NCBI GenBank assembly: GCA_024529925.1
Contig: JAFEUB010001373.1
Location: 1,641,001-1,705,000 of the forward strand
Source: Ophthalmolycus amberensis
Taxonomy: Eukaryota > Chordata > Actinopteri > Perciformes > Zoarcidae
DNA: 64,000 nucleotides
Direction of reading: 5' to 3'
The position numbers and the translations under genes are program-made. Shown here in pieces: positions 26,364-37,798 of the stretch (positions are counted from its first letter, which is position 1; every line of letters begins with the position of its first letter). Under the pieces are notes generated by a model. It had not been told where the DNA came from and made no database searches. It worked only from the letters and a program-made list of their open reading frames with translations.

Positions 26364-26516
26364 GTGGACGACTCGCTGACGGTCGAGTGCGACATCGTGC
26401 AGCACGTCAGCACTCGGCTCTTTCCAGCGAGCTCACTCCCTCAATTACCGTGCAAAGGTCAAGACACGGCAGAGCCTGAATATGCTTATCTACCGGGATC
26501 TTTGGAGGCTGCACAG
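26364..26516 (+). CDS. exon-like open frame ending at a consensus splice donor
   Basis: A 51-codon frame ends in phase 0 at a consensus donor (ACAG|GTGAGC, 26516/26517). The first 20 codons have G or C in about 17 third positions, in a neighbourhood that is otherwise AT-leaning. Vertebrate coding exons often show this. The frame stays open upstream to an ATG at 26244, but the 5' boundary is unclear and no strong acceptor is seen ('ttatttctggctggtgag' is the best). A shorter alternative exon would use the acceptor 'ctcggctctttccag' at about 26430, in another frame. The product is not recognised. Phase 0 at this donor fits the phase-0 start of the terminal-exon candidate at 44696, but that is a one-in-three coincidence by chance. 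Confidence 0.22.
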
Positions 26517-26561
26517 GTGAGCACTCCAAGCTGAAAATCAATCATAGGCCACATGGGAACA

Positions 26562-26583
26562 CCCCCCCCCCCCCCCCCCCCCC
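26562..26583. repeat. poly-C run, 22 bp
   Basis: Uninterrupted C22, 45 bp after the candidate splice donor at 26517. G22 on the other strand is quadruplex-prone. Confidence 0.95.
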
Positions 26584-29439
26584 ACCATATATGGGCCAAC
26601 GTCAGCTACTGTGCCGTGTAGTCTTAAAACAAATACTCCTCTTGAATACACTTGCACAGTCGTAAATGGTCTGTTGACGTTGACTGCAGTCCAGGTGTTA
26701 TTGTGTGATGTAGTGTGATACCCTAATTTACATTTCTGGTGTACCTACCAAACATGAGTCACCAAGGGAAGCGAGGTGTTTTGGAAATAGCTGTTTATGA
26801 ATGCTGCTGCTGTGCAGTGTGTTAGGATTGGACTTGCTCCTTTTAGCTGCTATGGTTTGTGAGTTATTGTGAAAATGTCCAAATGCAGACACCAGCGGCT
26901 TATCTTTGGAAGCAGGAATACTAAATTAGCTGGATAAAACTATTGAATAAAACCCATTTCTGGAATATGATACTTCAAATGACCCTTTCTGTGTTTTATT
27001 CTGTGCAGTTATTCAGCTAATCTAGTTATCCAGATTCTGGAGACAGGTTCCAGGACATAGCAGCTGTTTGACTGCTTTGGCAGCGGGATAATGTATCGTA
27101 TCAATGCTTAACTTCAACGTTCCAAAAGTCATGTGACGATGAGAAACCAAACTTTCTTTCATCACTGAGTTGATCAAGATAAGTTAAAGACCATTTGATT
27201 GGTGGGTAACCAGACCAGTGCAATGTGGGCTCACAGCTGGCTGCAGAGGACTCTTAGTGAAATGTGTATATATCTATATATACCTGTATCTATACCATCC
27301 AAACTTCCAAATGTGTTTAACTGATGACTTCATGGAGGATCTCATCTCTTTCCCATTCTGTTTGGTGTGCTAATAGCACATCATGGAGCCACAGATGGCT
27401 GGGAGATCATTTTTAAGTCATAGCAGTCTCTAGAATACTACTCCAGTGTTATTAGAGCGGAGCTCGCTCACTTCAGTTCAGAGCAGACCTTTGTTGACAG
27501 CAGCCGTGTGGGAGATCGGACCATGGAACTGCTCAAACTGCAAGACAGCCGAGGAGAATTTCTGACACGGCAGATATCCAACCGCAGTGTTTGAGTGTCA
27601 CTAAAAAACTAAAAATCTGGCAGACATTTGTAAAATGAGTCAGGGGCCAGCAATCCTGGGCTAAAACATGGCTTAAATCCTGACAGTGTCTTTGTGTGTA
27701 AGTGTGCTAACGAGATGATAGGAAACAGCTGTGTAGGCAGGTATCAGCTCACATGGCACAAAGGTAATATGAAGGGACTCAGAGAGAGAGAGAGAGAGAA
27801 AAGGTAACAGCAGCTCATTTTAATTCTGAGCAGCCCTCGTAACGGTAATGTGACGTGGTTTATTGCATCTTTTTCACGTTTGTTATGTTTCCAGCTCAGT
27901 ATCACTTCAACAGAAAAGCTGCTTTAGGTTGAGCATCGGCCTTTAATGCTGTAATGTTGTACAACGGAGCAGTATGCCACGTGTTAACAGACAATACGAT
28001 GCAAAGGTCAGAGTCTCTGTCAGCAGCTAAGGTTGCATCCCCGGAGAGATGTTTTCCAACGAGACAGAATGAACACTACCTCTTCGGGGGCTTGTAATCG
28101 TGACTCAGCGCCGCGTACGGATGCCGGACGGCCTCGCTGCATGTACATGTGACTGCTTCTGTCACCCTGACTGACATTCTGATTCAGCAAGACCTCTGGA
28201 CAGCCGTGTGGGATGATGCAGTCAAATCCACACATAAGAAGAGAACACAAGAAGCTTTCAGTTTGCTTTAGTTCCAGGGAAAAATATTGCTTTTTATGCA
28301 CACATATGCACGACAGGCCCATTAAAATGAATGGACTCACTCAGTGACTTAGTGTGGTGTCACTGCTGAATGCTGATTCGATCAACCTTTGGGTTTAAAA
28401 GGGTGGATGAGTGTTGTCAACCTTTCAGGACAAATTACATGAATTTAAAATGATTGAGGCAGGATTTATAATAATATAGCTGAAAATGGAACATTTCTAA
28501 TGCAACCTTATTAACATATCCTGTTTAGAAATCAAGAATATTTGAACTGCAAACTAGGAATGTCAGACTTTACCAAACATATGAAATAAATATGATTTTG
28601 TAGCTGTAGCTCATGCATTAATGTACATTACTTGAGCTACGGAAAGCATCGCCACATCTCGTTTGCTTGGGATTCCCCCCGGACATAACGATGTTATATA
28701 TATAGAGCAAAGTTGGAGCACACTGTCCGTCTGAGTGGATGTCGTGGGGGGGGGGACTCACAGAGGGTTAACTGACCTGACTGCTGGACTATGATTCACA
28801 CTCTGCTGGGTTGAGGCTCCACATGCAACGGAGCAGAACTTTGCTCGGGGCTGGAGGTGCCCGCAGTGCACAGAGTGCCTGTGTGTTAGTGTGTGCATCT
28901 ACATGTTTGTGTCATAAAATAATATGTGCATGTGTCACATGTGTCATGTTGATGTCAGTTGATGAGATATTCTCTCCATTGTTCTTTGAGGTAAAAGCGA
29001 TGCTACTGTGCAAGCCGTCACGCATACACACACGCTGAACCTCCTGAACCAGCAGAGCAAGGATTTGGCTTTACTCTGTTCTGATGAGCACACAGTATAG
29101 TTCTCCCAGGAGTGATGAGCTCATGTGCTTTACCTGTACATAGACCTGCTTTTCCTCTGAAAGCCCTGCTCTCCAGGACTTGCAGTACAGTTGTAACAGA
29201 TCGACTGCATGGCAAAACCTCCCGGGAAGACACACAGCGACAATGACTTTCCATCTGAATGCTTTGACTTCTTTTCTTTTTGATTATCTGTTGCTCTGCT
29301 TTATCTGAGTGAAGCTAGAGAGAGAATCAGGGACAGTGAGAGCAAATGAAAAACAACTGTGAGCGAGAGCACAAAAGATGAACAGACCAGAGGAAAGAGA
29401 CAGAGAACAAGAGGAGAGCAAACGGGGGAGCAAATGGTA
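26584..29439. other. non-coding stretch
   Basis: Unique sequence with a short (GA)n at 27780-27800, an AT run 'atgttatatatatagag' near 28690 and G10 near 28746. At 27524 an ATG in good context opens only a 23-codon frame. 29310-29430 is purine-rich. No supported gene. Confidence 0.5.
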
Positions 29440-29634
29440 ATTTATGGTGGCCATGCACCGCAGCCATATCCATTGCGAGGGCTATAACGAATGGCTGGTC
29501 CCTGGCACTGACACTCGGCTGGAGCCGGGGCTGATTGAGCTGTGATCACTCCAGCAGACTGCTGCTGCCAGCAATGCAACACTAACCTCAGCAGATGACA
29601 TCTAAACACAACCATAAATTCACACCCGTGGTAA
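29440..29634. promoter_or_regulatory. candidate conserved non-coding element abutting a minisatellite
   Basis: Unique sequence rich in short motifs (gtaatttatggtgg, gccatatccattgcg, gagctgtgatcactcc) between a purine tract and the 43-bp minisatellite. Suggested by texture only. Confidence 0.18.
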
Positions 29635-30206
29635 GTGCCGCCCTGCTCCGCATCTTTATTTATCTCAGTCTTCCTTAGTGCCGCCCTGCCCCGCACCTTT
29701 ATTTATCTCAGTCTTCCTTAGTGCCGCCCTGCCCCGCACCTTTATTTATCTCAGTCTTCCTTAGTGCCGCCCTGCTCCGCACCTTTATTTATCTCAGTCT
29801 TCCTTAGTGCCGCCCTGCTCCGCACCTTTATTTATCTCAGTCTTCCTTAGTGCCGCCCTGCCCCGCACCTTTATTTATCTCAGTCTTCCTTAGTGCCGCC
29901 CTGCTCCGCACCTTTATTTATCTCAGTCTTCCTTAGTGCCGCCCTGCCCCGCACCTTTATTTATCTCAGTCTTCCTTAGTGCCGCCCTGCCCCGCACCTT
30001 TATTTATCTCAGTCTTCCTTAGTGCCGCCCTGCTCCGCACCTTTATTTATCTCAGTCTTCCTTAGTGCCGCCCTGCTCCGCACCTTTATTTATCTCAGTC
30101 TTCCTTAGTGCCGCCCTGCCCCGCACCTTTATTTATCTCAGTCTTCCTTAGTGCCGCCCTGCCCCGCACCTTTATTTATCTCAGTCTTCCTTAGTGCCGC
30201 CCTGCC
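29635..30206. repeat. 43-bp minisatellite, 13.3 copies
   Basis: The unit runs 'gtgccgccctg(c/t)cccgc', then 'acctttatttatctcagtc', then 'ttcctta'. It repeats at exactly 43-bp spacing (CCCT at 29641, 29684, 29727 and on to 30200) with no indels. Copies differ almost only at one C/T site; the first also carries CATC for CACC. The order of the variable base over copies 1-13 is T C C T T C T C C T T C C, so copies 1-6 and 7-12 have the same pattern. There are no spacers and 43 is not a multiple of 3, so this is neither a CRISPR array nor coding. Confidence 0.97.
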
Positions 30207-31998
30207 ATGTGCTGAGCTTTCTCTCTGTCTACACCTGCTCCACTATTGCTGTTTTCACCGTAGACTGTTAGGATTAGTGTGTCTGTCTCCATCTAAGTGT
30301 ATACTGTCAAAATCACACCCTTAGCCTGGCCTAGGGAGTGGCCCTGGACTACTTCCGCTCTCTCAGGTGCCATCTTTTCTTCCTCTGTCCCTTTCTTTCC
30401 TTCCCCGACTGTATATGATACCCGAGGTCAGGTTCCCTCTGCTGCGTCCACGTCACTCATACAGCGCTGCTATGATTATCAGCTTGCACAGCAACTGCCA
30501 ACCTCTATTCATGCTCATTCTCTGTGCAAGTTAGATAAGCCCGTAGCAGAGTATTACACAACACAACAGTCTAGTCATTCATCCATCTCGTGGATTTAAC
30601 AAGTAAAGCCAAAGCCAATGTTATGTGTTCTATGCTCAGGCCTGCATCCCTCTGAGTTACCTTCATATTGGACAATTCTGCACCTCACAATTTACATCCA
30701 GTGCAGATGTTCACCTGTCAATGCAGGAAGTAGTGTGCTCTCTCTGTTGCAAAGTGGAGAGGAAGGCAATGTTGACACCACAAGCAACAAAAGCAACAAC
30801 ATGGCAAAGCCTGGCCAGCTACATTGTGGCCAAGTTGCCGTTGAAGTGTTGATCGTTAGCGTAGTTATGTCGTTATTAATACACGACTGGTAGTAGCACT
30901 GGGAACTGGCTACTGGCATTTTTTAGGGAAAAAAATGTGAGACCAGTTTACCTTTGATTTGTAGCGTGTCATGCAGTGACACATGTCAGGCGTCAGTTTG
31001 TAGCTTAATGTCACCGTTTTCATATAAAACATCTTGTAGCGTTGCTGTTTCAGTCAGTAGCACATACAGCGACTATATATGAATATATACGCGACCTTTT
31101 CTTACTTACACCTTAGTTACTACATCAATGACAAGGTAGCAACAGAAAAATGGCAACAAGCTGAGATTGATGCAGCTGTACAAGTTGGTGTCGAAGCCTT
31201 TTCAAAGATGGAATACGTAACGTTGCTGTCTTTGAGGCTGCATCGCTCATGAATTTTAAAACTTCTTTTGCTGTTGAAGTGGCATCAGGTGGTGATGTTA
31301 CGGTTCAGATTGTGACCTACTCTTCAACATGTTCAATTGTTGTCAGATTAATGTAAAGGGATGCATGTCGGGAAAGGCTTTAAGCCGACTGCAGGAATAA
31401 CAACTTTCACATTTCATTGTGTTTCACTTCATTATATGCAAAACACATTGAATGAACTACTCAACCCCTGCACAGCTTCTTTGTCCACTAAGAATCACGT
31501 CAGAACAGATATGTCACAAAAACACAAAAACAAATACAAAATGGCAAAGAATACATAGTATCAGCATCTTGTCAGCCCTTTCAAAAGTGTTGAGCCCATG
31601 ATGTTCATTTGTCTCCCACTGGATTCGGACATAAATGTCAGGGACTATCTTTCATCCTGGTCAGTGGCATTCAATGACGGAGCTTTAAGAGAGATGCGGG
31701 CGCCAGAGGTTGGAGCAGCCGGTCTGTCTGCCTCTTGTTTTATTTGTGTAATATGTGTTCTGGCCTTGGTCCAGAGCAGGGAGGTGCAGCAGTAATAGGA
31801 TTATGAGTGAGCCCAAAACTTCATCACCTGTCTGCTGCAGTGCCACGGGAGATAAATTGACGAGGTGATATATGGTTTGATATGACACGGGGAGCATGGT
31901 AGTGCGTGATAAAACGATAATAATATTATGTTTATTAGGGAGATGGAAGCAAATTGTGCATCATAACCTTGCTGGCCTGTTAGTGGTGCTACAGGGAT

Positions 31999-32000
<2 letters not shown>
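30207..32000. other. non-coding stretch after the minisatellite
   Basis: A plus-strand frame of 100 codons (30297-30599) is open but has no splice sites or recognisable domain. 30600-32000 is unique AT-leaning DNA. Nothing further supported. Confidence 0.45.

Positions 32001-32050
<50 letters not shown>
32001..32050. repeat. (TG)25 microsatellite
   Basis: Perfect TG run. A second, shorter (TG)n lies at 32397-32417. Confidence 0.97.
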
Positions 32051-32051
<1 letters not shown>

Positions 32052-32417
32052 TAGAGAGGAGGGGAGCAATTATTTCAACAAAAACAACACTAATTCATCT
32101 TCCGTAATTCAAGGGATATTGTTTTCTTTCATGAATACTGAAATCATTTTTGCAAACATAAAAAATAATTCAAGTTATAATTGAGCAGCAGCTACACTCA
32201 GGGGCTGAACCTAATGATGTTTTTAATCTAAAACTAATGAGCACGATAAAACAACAAGCATGATTGACTTTCAGGACTGATTGATTTGTTTTCAGTCATT
32301 CCACATCTTCAACGTTGTTTTGAAGAAATACTTATACTGATATCATAGTACACACGTGTAGAAGTGTAGATATAATACCAACATTGTATGTGTAAGTGTG
32401 TGTGTGTGTGTGTGTGT

Positions 32418-34020
32418 TAGATAAAAGTGTTTATTTCTTTTTTTTACTTCTTGTCTACTACAATGGTTTCCAATCCCTCTTTCCATCTACTCTACACGGT
32501 CATGATCGTGTGTTGACTTCGAGTCTTCTTCAGGTAAATGTGAGAGGAATGTGTTTGAGCTGTGATGAACACGAGGAGTGATCACACAATACTCATGTCA
32601 ACTTTACACAGTATACAAACACAACAAATGTAAAAATACCATTAGGATGATTTATTGTAATATATGTATATGCTTTTAAGCTAACAAATAAAATATACCT
32701 ATATAATAAATATACCTTGCCACAAAAGGGGGAGAATATAATAATAAATGAGAGTGACGTAGATCGATGTAGATATTACAAAAACAAGTCACAGTTCAAA
32801 TCTTAAACATTAAAGCAAATATACGGCCACTAAATAATCATATTAGCTGCTTGGATGTCCCAACAACAGACATTTCTAAGGATGGAACCTCCAGTAACAT
32901 CTTACATTCACTCAATTTGATCGGCAGAATGTGTCTCAGTCTTGCTTGAAGACATACCTCTTCACTTACTCACCTAACATGCTCTTACTCTGTCAATGTT
33001 TTCCTCCTTCTCTCTCTAACTCTTTCAAAAATCTCAGATTAAGTTTATCAACCATAACTAAGCTCAAGCTTTGGATTTGTCCACACATACTGCACCATAT
33101 TTCTGAAGTGATCCACTTTTAACGTGTCTTTGTGTCTTTGTTCCTCCTTGGTGTGCACCTTCCAGCGGCTCAGGCTGACTCAATACAGCCAGCAAATACA
33201 ACGACGTGCCAAAAACAATTACCTGATCTGAAGATCCCACTCATTCACCGAGCTGACGTCGCCTTTGAGGAGAAAGGAAGCTGACATCTGAATTTGCATC
33301 TGAGTGGAGTTACTGGCTGGTATTGGAGGGTGCAGCAGCGTCTCGCCCCTGTCAGAGTGGGACTGTGTTTGTGTGCGTGTCCGAACCGATCTGTGTGTTG
33401 CAGCTCTGAAGAATGCCCAAAGTAGCCTCTACTTGAGTGTTAGCACTGGATGGCTGTGCTGGAGGAAGATGGAGAATAGAGATAAATAGGAACAGAAAGG
33501 AAAGAGAATCTGAGAGGAAAAAGAGTACCGGAGAAACGTTAACCAGAACATTGGATCTTATTCGTCCACTTTTTTATAATGTGCTTTATCCATATGGAAT
33601 AGAATAAACAAATTAGATATATATGCTTGGAATATATGATGTCATGGCCTTATTTTGTACTTTGAAGAACACGGTTTTCCATGCATGTTGGAAACCAGCA
33701 TGCTCCAACACGTCCCTCTCTGATGTATCCTTCTTACTGCTGCTGTTGCTTTCCTGCTCACGGTCGTTTCTATTAAAGGATTCATTTCCAAGCTCAAATT
33801 GCAATGAGATACTTGTAAACCATTTCTACTTGTACTGCTATAGAAATGCTCAAATGTAAAAGAATCAAGCACAATAGTGTTAAATTGCGAGGGCTCAGTG
33901 CCGACACAGCATATTTTTGTGTCTGTATAACAGGGTGGGAATGCATTTTTGGGCCGTGTTGTGGATTAATTTCTTATTGAACAGGACGCTCTGCTTTCGT
34001 TGAGCTGCACCACCGCAGCG
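32418..34020. other. non-coding stretch
   Basis: AT-rich unique sequence, with only 25-45-bp AT/TA-rich islands at 32655-32720. The stretch 32930-33010 ('cttgaagacatacctcttc' and neighbours) vaguely resembles the 3' parts of fish retroelements, but not well enough to call. Confidence 0.45.
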
Positions 34021-34046
34021 TTAAGGCCGATCTCTCTCGGCCTTAA
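34021..34046. repeat. perfect hairpin, 10-bp arms, 6-nt loop
   Basis: TTAAGGCCGA - TCTCTC - TCGGCCTTAA. All ten arm positions pair. It lies 53 bp before a second perfect hairpin. Confidence 0.92.
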
Positions 34047-34098
34047 TCATGCCTTCTACCTCAAAACACCGTATTCTTTTCTATTGGTCGTTCATTTT

Positions 34099-34116
34099 GC
34101 GAGAGTTCACTCTCGC
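34099..34116. repeat. perfect hairpin, 7-bp arms, 4-nt loop
   Basis: GCGAGAG - TTCA - CTCTCGC. Second of two perfect short inverted repeats within 96 bp. Confidence 0.9.
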
Positions 34117-35199
34117 CCACAGGAGCAGAAATCAATACAGCCCGAGCCGAGCTCAGTGGGTGGACAGAAGATGGCTGTTTCTTTTTCACTGATGTTGGAG
34201 AAAAGAAAGTTCTGCAGTCACAAATTTTCCTCGTCATTAAGAAAGAAGAGAAAGAAACCTCGGAGACACACTCTCATAAAATCTTTTCTTTCTCTCATCA
34301 TTAAAGATGTCACAGAAAATGCTCAAAATTTTTTGTATTTTCTAATTCATGAATAGAAGTTTAATACATATCTAAAAATTATTTTTTACAACTTATTCAC
34401 CTCAGAAGATTTATGACTGCATGATAGCGTATAGCTGTAAAATGTTACTGAAACAACACCCTCATTAAGTGGGACCTTCCTGTCGCGGTGAAGCCCAGTG
34501 TGAGTGTGTTTTGTTGTAATGAGAGCTGGCTGTGGGATGAGGATGAGGAGAAGAAGAGATGAGGACACTGTCTTAGACACAAAGGGCGGAGGACTGACTC
34601 CAAACAGCCAGTTAAAGGCACAGAGGAAATTAAATCTAAATAATTCAACTGCACTTAAACATGACCTTTCGTAATATTTAGTCAGAATTAGGTCAGGATC
34701 TTTTTGAATAGGTCAGTTAAAATGATGCTCCAAAAGTCATGAGATGAGGGGAATGACAGGAATGTATTTAAATGATGAAACGCTTAAAGTTGCAATCTTT
34801 AAGATTTCAGTCCTGGTTGAGTAAGTCTGAAGTCTTCTGTTGATAAATGAGCTTCAAGTTTGCAGAACAGTTTTTTGTTTGTATACAAAGGAGAAAAACT
34901 GTAGTTACAGCTTTCTTTTTGCTGGCTTACCAAAAACAACCTCTTCTCCTCTTTCCTCAATTGCTCTTTACGCTACAACAGGTAGATGGGTTGTGATGGG
35001 ATTTGCTTCAGGGGGTGGAGGATGGGGGGGGGGTGTAGTATCAGGACCCTTATTATAGCAGACAGGCTATCTATGTGCATCCTCAACACAACCTGATCTG
35101 TGACTGGATGGCTGGTGAAGATGGGGTCATCCTACATCCTCCTGTTGTCACCAAGAGGACAACATCCTCCTCAGTAACTAACATCCCAGAAGACAGAGC
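34117..35199. other. non-coding stretch leading into the large minisatellite
   Basis: Unique sequence with no supported exon. A G10 block is present at about 35023-35032. The last 100 bp (35090-35199) show no decayed copies of the adjoining array unit except the final 'gcagagagg'. Confidence 0.5.
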
Positions 35200-37798
35200 A
35201 GCAGAGAGGAACAGACAGGAACAGAGAGGAACAGGGGGGAACAGAGAGGAACAGGGAGGAACAGGGAGGAACAGAGAGGAACAGAGAGGAACAGGGAGGA
35301 ACAGAGAGGAACAGGGAGGAACAGAGAGGAACAGAGAGGAACAGAGAGGAACAGAGAGGAACAGGGAGGAACAGAGAGGAACAGGGAGGAACAGAGAGGA
35401 ACAGGGAGGAACAGAGAGGAACAGAGAGGAACAGACAGGAACAGAGAGGAACAGAGAGGAACAGAGAGGAACAGAGAGGAACAGGGAGGAACAGAGAGGA
35501 ACAGGGAGGAACAGGGAGGAACAGAGAGGAACAGAGAGGAACAGAGAGGAACAGGGAGGAACAGAGAGGAACAGAGAGGGAACAGAGAGGAACAGGGAGG
35601 AACAGAGAGGAACAGAGAGGAACAGAGAGGAACAGAGAGGAACAGAGAGGAACAGAGAGGAACAGGGAGGAACAGAGAGGAACAGGGAGGAACAGAGAGG
35701 AACAGAGAGGAACAGAGAGGAACAGAGGGGAACAGAGAGGAACAGGGAGGAACAGGGAGGAACAGAGAGGAACAGAGAGGAACAGGGAGGAACAGGGAGG
35801 AACAGAGAGGAACAGGGAGGAACAGAGAGGAACAGAGGGGAACAGAGAGGAACAGAGAGGAACAGAGGGGAACAGAGAGGAACAGAGAGGAACAGAGAGG
35901 AACAGGGAGGAACAGGGAGGAACTGAGAGGAACAGGGAGGAACAGAGAGGAACAGAGGGGAACAGAGAGGAACAGAGAGGAACAGAGGGGAACAGAGAGG
36001 AACAGAGAGGAACAGAGAGGAACAGGGAGGAACAGGGAGGAACTGAGAGGAACAGGGAGGAACAGAGAGGAACAGAGGGGAACAGAGAGGAACAGAGAGG
36101 AACAGAGGGGAACAGAGAGGAACAGAGAGGAACAGAGAGGAACAGGGAGGAACAGGGAGGAACTGAGAGGAACAGGGAGGAACAGGGAGGAACAGAGAGG
36201 AACAGAGGGGAACAGGGGGAACAGAGAGGAACAGAGAGGAACAGGGAGGAACAGGGAGGAACAGAGAGGAACAGAGAGGAACAGGGGGGAACAGAGAGGA
36301 ACGGGTGGGAACAGAGAGGAACAGGGAGGAACAGAGAGGAACGGGTGGGAACAGGGGGGAACAGAGAGGAACAGAGAGGAACAGGGGGGAACAGAGAGGA
36401 ACAGAGAGGAACAGGGAGGAACAGAGAGGAACAGAGAGGAACAGAGAGGAACAGGGAGGAACAGGTGGGAACAGAGAGGAACAGAGAGGAACAGGGGGGA
36501 ACAGAGAGGAACGGGTGGGAACAGAGAGGAACAGGGAGGAACAGAGAGGAACAGGTGGGAACAGAGAGGAACGGGTGGGAACAGAGAGGAACAGGGAGGA
36601 ACAGAGAGGAACAGGGAGGAACAGGTGGGAACAGAGAGGAACAGAGAGGAACAGGGGGGAACAGAGAGGAACGGGTGGGAACAGAGAGGAACAGAGAGGA
36701 ACAGGGAGGAACAGGTGGGAACAGAGAGGAACAGGGAGGAACAGGTGGGAACAGAGAGGAACAGAGAGGAACAGGGGGGAACAGAGAGGAACGGGTGGGA
36801 ACAGAGAGGAACAGGGAGGAACAGAGAGGAACAGAGAGGAACAGGGGGGAACAGAGAGGAACGGGTGGGAACAGAGAGGAACAGAGAGGAACAGGGAGGA
36901 ACAGAGAGGAACGGGTGGGAACAGGGGGGAACAGAGAGGAACAGAGAGGAACAGGGGGGAACAGAGAGGAACAGAGAGGAACAGGGAGGAACAGAGAGGA
37001 ACAGAGAGGAACAGAGAGGAACAGGGAGGAACAGGTGGGAACAGAGAGGAACCGAGAGGAACAGGGAGGAACAGGTGGGAACAGAGAGGAACAGAGAGGA
37101 ACAGAGAGGAACAGGGAGGAACAGAGAGGAACAGAGAGGAACGGGTGGGAACAGGGGGTAACAGAGAGGAACAGAGAGGAACAGGGGGGAACAGAGAGGA
37201 ACGGAGAGGAACGGGGAGGAACAGAGAGGAACAGAGAGGAACAGAGAGGAACGGGTGGGAACGGGGTAACAGAGAGGAACAGAGAGGAACAGGGGGGAAC
37301 AGGGGGGAACAGAGAGGAACAGAGAGGAACGGGTGGGAATAGAGAGGAACAGAGAGGAACAGAGAGGAACAGAGAGGAACAGGGGGGAACAGAGAGGAAC
37401 GGGTGGGAACAGAGAGGAACAGAGAGGAACAGAGAGGAACAGAGAGGAACAGGGAGGAACAGAGAGGAACGGGTGGGAACAGAGAGGAACAGAGAGGAAC
37501 AGAGAGGAACGGGTGGGAACAGAGAGGAACAGAGAGGAACAGAGAGGAACAGAGAGGAACGGGTGGGAACAGAGAGGAACAGGGGGGAACAGAGAGGAAC
37601 AGGGAGGAACAGAGAGGAACAGGGAGGAACAGAGAGGAACAGGGAGGAACAGAGAGGAACGGGTGGGAACAGAGAGGAACAGAGAGGAACAGAGAGGAAC
37701 AGAGAGGAACGGGTGGGAACAGAGAGGAACAGAGAGGAACAGAGAGGAACGGGTGGGAACAGAGAGGAACAGAGAGGAACAGGGGGGAACAGTGACGA
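35200..37798. repeat. 2.6-kb minisatellite of a 10-bp purine-rich unit
   Basis: About 260 tandem copies of a decamer with consensus AACAGAGAGG. Variants: AACAGGGAGG throughout; AACAGAGGGG and AACTGAGAGG in the 5' half; AACAGGTGGG, AACGGGTGGG and most AACAGGGGGG in the 3' half. The phase changes at an extra G near 35580, a missing base near 36219 and an 8-nt unit at 37261. The plus strand is roughly 90% purine. Neither strand of the unit contains a stop in any frame, so six-frame translation gives very long decapeptide-repeat 'proteins' (up to about 935 codons on the minus strand). These are artefacts: all three frames are equally open and indels are not multiples of 3. Confidence 0.98.
35821..36180. 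repeat. higher-order repeat: three exact 120-bp blocks
   Basis: Within the decamer array, a 12-unit block of 120 bp occurs three times in tandem without a single difference (35821, 35941, 36061). Each carries AACTGAGAGG at the same place (35921, 36041, 36161) and nowhere else. A further half block upstream (35761-35820) differs only by lacking that variant. This shows recent block-wise expansion. Confidence 0.95.

Noticed and set aside
25991..26413. 140-codon minus-strand open frame
   Set aside because: No splice sites, no recognisable domain, and it overlaps a better GC3-biased frame on the plus strand. Probably chance.
29635..30206. CRISPR-like direct repeats
   Set aside because: The 43-bp units abut with no spacers, and the context is a vertebrate genome. 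It is a minisatellite.
30297..30599. 100-codon plus-strand frame after the 43-bp minisatellite, considered as a transposase fragment
   Set aside because: No catalytic motif or inverted repeats could be identified, so the resemblance was too vague to report.
35200..37798. Immunoglobulin switch-like region, because of G-rich repeats with strand bias
   Set aside because: The unit lacks the GAGCT/GGGGT switch pattern, teleosts do not carry out class switching, and no constant-region exons are present.
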